Made by a program: the position numbers and the translations under genes. From Nitrospirae bacterium RBG_19FT_COMBO_42_15 (GTDB lineage Bacteria; Nitrospirota; CAKKRA01; 9FT-COMBO-42-15), in assembly GCA_001803815.1 (NCBI GenBank), contig MHEL01000134.1, positions 1,324 to 6,657 of the forward strand: a stretch of DNA of 5,334 nt, in the 5' to 3' direction. The notes below the pieces were generated by a model, which was not told the origin of the DNA, made no database searches, and saw only the letters and a list, made by a program, of their open reading frames with translations. Below, piece after piece: positions 1 to 4,101 of the stretch; the first letter of the stretch is position 1; each line of letters begins with the position of its first letter.

Positions 1-16
1 GGGTGATAAGGTGAAA

Positions 17-23
17 AGGAGGT
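17..23 (+). promoter_or_regulatory. Strong ribosome binding site for the ArsR-type gene
   Basis: AGGAGGT, a near-complete Shine-Dalgarno sequence, ends 7 bases before the TTG at 31. It fixes the unusual TTG as the start; the next in-frame ATG lies deep inside the winged-helix domain. Confidence 0.85.
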
Positions 24-30
24 AACACCA

Positions 31-432
31 TTGCCAGTATTATTAAAAACAAATGAAACAAAAACCGCCCTGTCTGTCCGACAGGCAGGCACCTGCGAGA
101 TAACCTTTGTTAACAAAAAGATAGTTGAGAATGTTAGGAAAAAGCTAAAGCCTGACAGCACCATCAATCAATTGGCTGAGTCCTTTAAGGTGCTTGGCGA
201 CTCAACACGCTTAAAGATAATTTATGTCCTCTCTCAGGCAGAGCTGTGTGTATGCGACATCGCAGCTTTACTGGGACTCTCTGACTCTGCTGTATCGCAC
301 CAGTTAAGGGTTCTCAGAAATATGCGGCTTGTGAAGTACAGGAAGGAGGGCAAGATGGCATATTACACGCTTGATGATGAGCATATTGAAAGCCTTTTTA
401 AGGAAGGGCTTAAGCATGTGGAGGAAAAATAA
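31..432 (+). CDS. ArsR/SmtB-family metal-sensing transcriptional repressor, CadC/ZiaR-like
   Basis: This 133-residue protein is a winged-helix repressor of the type that leaves its operator when a metal ion binds, derepressing efflux or detoxification genes. The core runs from about residue 45 to 133. It contains the helix-3 metal box ELCVCD (residues 71-76, Cys73 and Cys75), the recognition helix SDSAVSHQLRVLR (84-96) and the wing KYRKEGKMAYYTL (102-114). The last helix has Asp116-x-His118 and His129-xx-Glu132, the exact spacing of the CadC/SmtB alpha-5 zinc site. An N-terminal TCEI (Cys22) aligns with Cys7 of CadC, but the position of CadC Cys11 is Phe26. The expected ligand is Cd, Pb or Zn, inferred from these motifs. 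The TTG start is chosen because AGGAGGT lies 7 bases upstream. Residues 13-20 are encoded by a palindromic repeat. No efflux or resistance gene is visible next to it, so the target may lie upstream of the window. Family assignment is firm; the metal is not. Confidence 0.93.
   Translation: MPVLLKTNETKTALSVRQAGTCEITFVNKKIVENVRKKLKPDSTINQLAESFKVLGDSTRLKIIYVLSQAELCVCDIAALLGLSDSAVSHQLRVLRNMRLVKYRKEGKMAYYTLDDEHIESLFKEGLKHVEEK
69..89 (+). repeat. 21-bp palindromic repeat inside the ArsR-type coding sequence
   Basis: Two 10-base arms, CCTGTCTGTC and GACAGGCAGG, surround a single central C. They pair completely in RNA with one G-U wobble. The repeat is read in frame as residues A13 to G20, just before the conserved Cys22. 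Palindromes of this CCTG(C/T)CTGTC type are recalled as dispersed intergenic repeats in several uncultured bacterial groups; that part is memory, not a search result. Confidence 0.75.
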
Positions 433-440
433 CAGTGCGG

Positions 441-587
441 TGTCATTCCTGCGAAAGCAGGAATCCATGGTTCGACAGGCTCACCATGCATCCTGAGCCT
501 TCGGCGTGAGCTCAGTCGAATGCTTGTCGAAGGACTGGATTCCCCCGCATTAAGTGCGGGGCAGGCTCAGTCAAAGACGGGATGACA
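441..587. repeat. Mosaic of nested inverted repeats between the ArsR-type gene and def
   Basis: This stretch fills most of the gap and codes for nothing recognisable. The outer ends are inverted: TGTCATTCC at 441-449 against CGGGATGACA at 578-587. GGAATCCA (460-467) pairs with TGGATTCC (536-543). Within are hairpins: ATTCCTGC-GAAA-GCAGGAAT at 445-464, an 8-bp stem with a GNRA-type loop, and CCCCGCA/TGCGGGG at 543-549 and 555-561. A second repeat type is nested inside: TTCGACAGGC (471-480) pairs with GCTTGTCGAA (522-531), and TGAGC (494-498) pairs with GCTCA (510-514). Both halves resemble widely dispersed bacterial repeats (the 'TCATTCCTGCGAAAGCAGGAATCCA' and 'TTCGACAAGCTCA' types). No T-tract follows, so this is not a classical intrinsic terminator, although the stems could stabilise mRNA ends. 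Confidence 0.85.
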
Positions 588-596
588 AAAGGATGC

Positions 597-626
597 TTGA
601 TTTGCCTTCTTTAAAAATGATAAAAT
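597..626 (+). promoter_or_regulatory. Candidate sigma70-type promoter for the def-fmt-DUF116 operon
   Basis: TTGATT (597-602) and TAAAAT (621-626) are separated by 18 bases in an A/T-rich patch directly downstream of the repeat mosaic. A transcript would start near 633, giving a leader of about 54 bases. This is the only promoter-like pair seen in the gap; the assignment is by eye. Confidence 0.45.
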
Positions 627-637
627 AGCCTCAATTA

Positions 638-670
638 GAGATTGCTTCGCTGCCGCTCGCAATGATGATG
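638..670. repeat. Short repeat fragment in the def leader
   Basis: GAGATTGCTTCGC followed by CGCTCGCAATGATG has inverted ends ATTGC (641-645) and GCAAT (659-663). It resembles the dispersed 'GAGATTGCTTCG...CTCGCAATGAC' repeat known from many genomes. It would lie in the 5' leader of def and end just before its ribosome binding site. Confidence 0.55.
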
Positions 671-674
671 CAGC

Positions 675-679
675 AGGAG
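675..679 (+). promoter_or_regulatory. Ribosome binding site of def
   Basis: AGGAG lies 7 bases before the ATG at 687, supporting that start. Confidence 0.8.
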
Positions 680-686
680 AAATATA

Positions 687-1214
687 ATGATATTAGAGAT
701 TAAAAAATACCCTGATCCAATCTTAACTAAAAAAGCAAAGAAGATTAAGAATATTGATCAGGAAATACAAAAATTAATAGATAATATGATAGAGACCATG
801 TATGCTGCGCCTGGCGCTGGACTTGCTGCGCCTCAGGTAGGCCATTCAATAAGGCTTGCTGTCTTTGACTCATCTGTAAAAGAGGAAGAAGGCCGGCTTA
901 CTGTGCTGATAAATCCTGAGGTCATAGAAAAAAATGGAGAGGTCATAATAAAGGAAGGCTGCCTTAGTGTCCCTGGTTTTGAGGCGGAGATTAAGAGGCC
1001 TGAGCAGATAAAGGTAACAGGCTTAGACAGGAATGGTCAGCTTATAACCATAGAAGCAACAGGTTTTCTTGCAAGGGTAATTCAGCATGAGATAGATCAT
1101 TTAGACGGCATCCTTCTTCTTGATAGAATAAGCATATTAAAACGAAACATATTTAAAAGACGTTTTCTCAAGAAACAGAAAACTGAATCAGAAGAACAGG
1201 CTGCGCAGGAATAA
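687..1214 (+). CDS. def: Peptide deformylase
   Basis: This metallohydrolase removes the formyl group from the N-terminal methionine of nascent proteins as they leave the ribosome, allowing methionine aminopeptidase to act. All three family motifs are intact: GAGLAAPQVG (residues 43-52, with Gln50), EGCLSVPG (90-97, metal ligand Cys92) and QHEIDHLDG (133-141, ligands His134 and His138, catalytic Glu135). The ligand set binds Fe2+ or another divalent metal. At 175 residues it has normal length. EGCLSVPG and the compact form fit a type 1 bacterial deformylase. The basic, then acidic tail after residue 150 (KRNIFKRRFLKKQK) extends the C-terminal helix, a region that in E. coli contributes to ribosome contact; that role here is inferred. 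It is the first gene of a translationally coupled operon with fmt. Confidence 0.98.
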   Translation: MILEIKKYPDPILTKKAKKIKNIDQEIQKLIDNMIETMYAAPGAGLAAPQVGHSIRLAVFDSSVKEEEGRLTVLINPEVIEKNGEVIIKEGCLSVPGFEAEIKRPEQIKVTGLDRNGQLITIEATGFLARVIQHEIDHLDGILLLDRISILKRNIFKRRFLKKQKTESEEQAAQE

Positions 1215-2143
1215 TGAAGATAGTATTCATGGGTACGCCGGAGTTTGCAGTGCCGAGCCTCAATGCATTGTTAAGCTCTAAAAAAGAGATAACAGCAGTT
1301 GTAACACAGCCTGACAAGCCGAGCGGCAGAGGCAAAAAGCTGACGCCTCCCCCTGTAAAGGCTGCGGCTTTAAATTCAGGAGTAGCGGTTTTGCAGCCTG
1401 AGAGGATAAAGGATGAAGAATTTGTAAATACCTTAAGAGAAATAAATCCTGATGTTATAGTTGTTGCAGCCTATGGAAAGATACTTCCTAAAGATATTAT
1501 CCGCCTGCCAAGATATGGCTGTATAAATGTCCATGCCTCTTTCCTTCCAAGATACAGGGGCGCAGCGCCGATAAACTGGGCAATTATTAATGGTGAGAAG
1601 GAGACAGGTATCACTATTATGCAGATGGATGAAGGGCTTGACACAGGCAGCATTCTTCTACAAAAAGGAATAGAAATAACCAAAGAAGATACAGCAGGAA
1701 CACTCTCAAATAAATTATCAAAGATAGGGGCAGAACTTTTAATTGAAGGATTAAATGCTATTGAAAAGGGAGAAATTAAACTAATCCCGCAGGATAACAG
1801 CAAGGCGAGTTATGCGCCAATGCTTAAAAAAGAGGACGGCCAAATAGACTGGACAAAAGGTGCAGAAGATATATATAATATGGTTCGGGGTATGGACCCG
1901 TGGCCCGGCGCCTTTACATATTATAAAGGTGAATTATGGAAGGTCTGGAAGGTAAGGCATGGTGATACCGGAAAAGGCCTCGCAGGTGAAATATTGGCAG
2001 CAGACAAGGACAGGATAGATGTTGCATCAAAAGACAACGTCATCTCTATTATAGAGATACAGCCTGCCAACAAAAAGAGGATGACTGTATCAGTTTTTTT
2101 AAGAGGACATAAGGTAGAGGCGGGTGTTATACTCGGCAAGTAA
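1214..2143 (+). CDS. fmt: Methionyl-tRNA formyltransferase
   Basis: This cytosolic enzyme transfers the formyl group from 10-formyltetrahydrofolate to Met-tRNAfMet, making the initiator that bacterial translation uses. The N-terminal domain (about 1-190) opens with MKIVFMGTPEFAVPSL and carries the tRNA-contacting loop KPSGRGKKLTPPPVK (35-49). Its catalytic triad is Asn105, His107 and Asp143, set in the conserved NVHASFLPRYRG and MDEGLDTG segments. The C-terminal tRNA-binding domain (about 205-309) includes IDW (211-213) and VRGMDPWPGAFT (224-235). The length of 309 residues is normal for the family. The stop of def and this start overlap as TAATG, with a weak AGGA four bases upstream, so translation probably depends on coupling or re-initiation after def. 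Pairing fmt with def puts addition and removal of the same formyl group under one control. Confidence 0.98.
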   Translation: MKIVFMGTPEFAVPSLNALLSSKKEITAVVTQPDKPSGRGKKLTPPPVKAAALNSGVAVLQPERIKDEEFVNTLREINPDVIVVAAYGKILPKDIIRLPRYGCINVHASFLPRYRGAAPINWAIINGEKETGITIMQMDEGLDTGSILLQKGIEITKEDTAGTLSNKLSKIGAELLIEGLNAIEKGEIKLIPQDNSKASYAPMLKKEDGQIDWTKGAEDIYNMVRGMDPWPGAFTYYKGELWKVWKVRHGDTGKGLAGEILAADKDRIDVASKDNVISIIEIQPANKKRMTVSVFLRGHKVEAGVILGK

Positions 2144-2893
2144 ATGAAGAGCAGAAAGACTATTTTCATATCCCTCACAATAGGCTCAATAGTTTTATTA
2201 AGCGCAGTCATATTTCTGCTATGGTTAATACCAGCAATAGGGCTTGTAAATATTCATCCTCTTTTACCTAAACTTGGATTTGCTGCTGTAATTGTATTGT
2301 TGGCAATGCTATTCTTAGGCGCAGGGATATTGACCTATGGAATAATAAGCGGCAGAGAGATTGCCTTTGCCCAGAGGCTGAGGGGAATTGTAATGAAGAT
2401 GCTCTATCCTATTATTGTAATGATAGGAAGCATCTTCAAGATTTCAAAGGAGGAGATAAACGGCGCATTTGCTGATTTGAATAATCAGCTTGTAATGTCA
2501 AAGCAGAGAAAGACATCTATTGACAGACTCCTCGTGCTTTTACCCCATTGTATACAGTATGATGAGTGCAAGGTAAAGATAACAGGGGATATACACAATT
2601 GCGCGCAGTGTGGAAAATGCGAAATAAAGAATTTAGATGCCTTGTCAAAGCGGTATAATCTTCAGATATCTGTAGCAACAGGCGGCGGTCTGGCAAAGAG
2701 GCTGATCAAGGAAAAGAGGCCGGAGGCAGTGGTGGCAGTGGCATGTGAAAAGGAGCTTGCGATGGGTTTAAAAGAGACATATCCATTGCCTGTTATTGCA
2801 ATACCGAATGAAAGGCCATACGGCTATTGTATAAATACTACTGTAGATGTCTCTGCTATTGAGAAGGCAATATTGCATTTTATAAATAAATAA
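2144..2893 (+). CDS. Membrane-anchored DUF116-family protein with a conserved cysteine cluster
   Basis: This 249-residue protein of unknown function begins immediately after the fmt stop with no spacer and no clear ribosome binding site, so it is likely translationally coupled. Two strong transmembrane segments lie near residues 7-29 and 44-68, followed by a hydrophobic, partly amphipathic stretch at 82-98. The rest is a soluble domain with seven cysteines: Cys136, Cys142, Cys153, Cys156, Cys159, Cys201 and Cys229. CAQCGKC (153-159) looks like a metal or Fe-S binding knuckle. Segments LPHCIQYDEC, VATGGGLAKRLI, VVAVACEKEL and PNERPYGYC match what is remembered of DUF116. No reaction is known to me. 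Its place directly behind fmt suggests a role tied to formylation, folate or membrane-side protein maturation, but that is inference from position only. The family call is confident; the function is open. Confidence 0.88.
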   Translation: MKSRKTIFISLTIGSIVLLSAVIFLLWLIPAIGLVNIHPLLPKLGFAAVIVLLAMLFLGAGILTYGIISGREIAFAQRLRGIVMKMLYPIIVMIGSIFKISKEEINGAFADLNNQLVMSKQRKTSIDRLLVLLPHCIQYDECKVKITGDIHNCAQCGKCEIKNLDALSKRYNLQISVATGGGLAKRLIKEKRPEAVVAVACEKELAMGLKETYPLPVIAIPNERPYGYCINTTVDVSAIEKAILHFINK

Positions 2894-2895
2894 AA

Positions 2896-2948
2896 ACTTC
2901 ATCCCCTCTCCCTTGATGGGAGAGGGCAAGGATGAGGGTGATTGAAGT
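2896..2948. repeat. Inverted repeat directly after the DUF116 gene
   Basis: The core is a 9-bp perfect stem, CCCTCTCCC (2904-2912) against GGGAGAGGG (2918-2926), with a TTGAT loop. It is enclosed by CATCC/GGATG (2900-2904 and 2930-2934) and by ACTTCA (2896-2901) against TGAAGT (2943-2948). It resembles the dispersed 'CCCTCTCCC...GGGAGAGGG' repeat of many bacterial genomes. It starts three bases after the DUF116 stop and may protect the 3' end of the operon transcript. No T-run follows. Confidence 0.8.
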
Positions 2949-2966
2949 AAGAGGGGGGAGATGGGA

Positions 2967-2994
2967 TGTAAAACTTTATTTTTTTGTTTATAAT
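2967..2994 (+). promoter_or_regulatory. Candidate promoter for htpX
   Basis: TATAAT at 2989-2994 is a perfect -10 hexamer in a T-rich tract between two repeats. The -35 region is poor: TGTAAA at 2967-2972 with a 16-base spacer is the best match. A transcript starting near 3001 would carry a leader of about 120 bases containing both downstream hairpins. No CIRCE heat-shock operator is visible. Confidence 0.4.
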
Positions 2995-3002
2995 ACTTAT
3001 AT

Positions 3003-3032
3003 GGCAGTTGCGGGCTTAAGCCTGCGACAGCC
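3003..3032. repeat. Hairpin repeat in the htpX leader
   Basis: The stem from GTTGCGGGCTT (3007-3017) to AAGCCTGCGAC (3018-3028) is self-complementary allowing two G-U pairs. It is extended by GGC (3003-3005) and GCC (3030-3032) after one A-A mismatch. It resembles the 'GTTGCGGGCTTAAGCCCGCAAC' dispersed repeat type. Confidence 0.7.
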
Positions 3033-3046
3033 GAAATTAATATACT

Positions 3047-3098
3047 CACCCCACCTGTCCTCCCCTTAGTAAGGGGAGGAATAAAAGGAGGGGTTGTT
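3047..3098. repeat. Hairpin repeat upstream of htpX
   Basis: CCTCCCCTT (3059-3067) and AAGGGGAGG (3071-3079) form a perfect 9-bp stem with an AGT loop. Flanking ACCCCACCTGTCC and GGAGGGGTTGTT continue a looser complementarity. It resembles the dispersed 'CCCCCTTAGTAAGGGGG' repeat type. It ends about 10 bases before the htpX ribosome binding site, so it could affect access to it. Confidence 0.75.
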
Positions 3099-3107
3099 AT
3101 TAAAATT

Positions 3108-3112
3108 GGAGG
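3108..3112 (+). promoter_or_regulatory. Ribosome binding site of htpX
   Basis: GGAGG lies 10 bases before the ATG at 3123. It is slightly distant but it is the only Shine-Dalgarno match near the candidate starts. Confidence 0.65.
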
Positions 3113-3122
3113 TTGATTAAAT

Positions 3123-3974
3123 ATGAACACAATGAAAACTATGATTCTAATGGTTGTATTGACTGTTTTGGTAGTCTTTGCAGGCTCTGCATTAGGCGGC
3201 CGGAACGGAGCTGTAATGGCATTTGCAATGGCAACAATAATGAACTTTGGCATGTACTGGTTCAGCGATAAGATTGTATTGAAAATGTATAGCGCAAAAC
3301 AGGTAACTGAACAAGAGTCGCCAGAGCTTTTCAGGATTGTCCGTGACTTGACAATGAAGGCAAATCTGCCAATGCCAAAGGTATACATAATGGACAATCC
3401 GGCGGCAAATGCCTTTGCAACAGGCAGAAATCCGAATCACGCAGCAGTGGCAGTAACAACAGGGATACTCAATATCTTAGACAAGGATGAACTGTCAGGT
3501 GTACTTGGACATGAGCTTGCGCATATCAAGCACAGAGACATATTAATTGGGACGATTGCCGCCACAATGGCAGGCGCCATAAGCATGCTTGCAAACATGG
3601 CTCAGTGGGCAATGATATTCGGCGGCAGGAGCGACAGGGACGAAGAGGGCGGAAGCCCTATTGCAGGCATTGTGATGATAATTGTTGCGCCTATTGCAGC
3701 AATGCTGATTCAGATGGCCATCTCCCGTTCAAGGGAGTATATTGCAGATGAGGGCGGAGCGAAGATACATGGTAATCCATTATCCCTTGCAAATGCCTTA
3801 AGGAAGCTGCACAATGCTTCACAGCGGATTCCAATGGACGCCAATCCTGCAACATCGCACATGTTTATTGTAAGCCCGTTGAGGGGTGGAGGCATCTTAT
3901 CGCTTTTTTCCACGCATCCGCCTATGGAGGAGAGGGTTAAGAGGCTTGAGGGAATGGTAACAGGGATAAGATAA
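3123..3974 (+). CDS. htpX: HtpX-like membrane zinc metalloprotease (M48 family)
   Basis: HtpX cleaves misfolded or damaged membrane proteins at the cytoplasmic membrane, partly overlapping FtsH. The zinc site is complete: GHELAHIKH (residues 129-137) gives His130, His134 and catalytic Glu131, and SRSREYIAD (201-209) supplies the third ligand Glu205. Two N-terminal transmembrane segments lie near 7-25 and 29-47. Two further hydrophobic segments, near 140-166 and 179-200, flank a charged loop (RSDRDEEGG). [13 protein letters not shown] (92-104) is also conserved in the family. The length of 283 residues is typical. The ATG at 3123 has GGAGG ten bases upstream; Met4 and Met7 are possible internal alternatives, but the first fits best. 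The gene is separated from both neighbours by repeats and probably has its own promoter. No heat-shock operator was seen. Confidence 0.96.
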   Translation: MNTMKTMILMVVLTVLVVFAGSALGGRNGAVMAFAMATIMNFGMYWFSDKIVLKMYSAKQVTEQESPELFRIVRDLTMKANLPMPKVYIMDNPAANAFATGRNPNHAAVAVTTGILNILDKDELSGVLGHELAHIKHRDILIGTIAATMAGAISMLANMAQWAMIFGGRSDRDEEGGSPIAGIVMIIVAPIAAMLIQMAISRSREYIADEGGAKIHGNPLSLANALRKLHNASQRIPMDANPATSHMFIVSPLRGGGILSLFSTHPPMEERVKRLEGMVTGIR

Positions 3975-3978
3975 ACAA

Positions 3979-4101
3979 ACGGCTTCGTAAAAAATCCATC
4001 TGCTGCGTTGTCGCTTCGACCTCGCATCCTCACATACTAACATGTATGCTGCGGTGCGAGTCCTCACTCCGCCTTGCATCTGGAGCTTTTTACTTTGCCG
4101 T
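3979..4101. repeat. 123-bp terminally inverted repeat between htpX and rsmB
   Basis: The ends are inverted: ACGGC (3979-3983) with GCCGT (4097-4101), then TAAAAA (3988-3993) with TTTTTA (4087-4092). The centre is a long imperfect hairpin, CTCGCATCCTCACATAC (4021-4037) against GTATGCTGCGGTGCGAG (4044-4060), with a TAACAT loop. CATCTG occurs as a direct copy at 3997 and 4077. The layout resembles a small non-autonomous (MITE-like) element. It recalls the 'ACGGCTTCGTAAAAA...CATCTG...TTTTTACTTTGCCGT' repeat I remember from Desulfobacterota and Nitrospirota genomes. No target-site duplication is obvious and it encodes no transposase. It begins four bases after the htpX stop, and its right end overlaps the only standard in-frame start of rsmB. 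Confidence 0.85.

Noticed and set aside
441..587. Possible CRISPR array or small RNA gene
   Set aside because: The repeated units differ, are inverted rather than direct, and lack regular spacers; no promoter and T-tract pair marks an RNA gene.
633..686. Riboswitch or folate-responsive leader upstream of def
   Set aside because: The leader is only about 54 bases, mostly a dispersed repeat fragment, and shows no known aptamer pattern.
2904..2926. Intrinsic terminator for the def-fmt-DUF116 operon
   Set aside because: The stem is good, but CAAGGATG follows rather than a run of T, so it is better described as a repeat that may act as a 3' stabiliser.
2768..3397. A 209-codon minus-strand open frame across the DUF116 end, the gap and the htpX start
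   Set aside because: It runs antisense to two secure genes and through three palindromic repeats, has no family resemblance, and its composition follows the reverse complement of the coding strand.
3979..4101. Insertion sequence
   Set aside because: Terminal inverted ends are present, but at 123 bp it has no transposase and no clear target duplication, so only a MITE-like repeat is supported.
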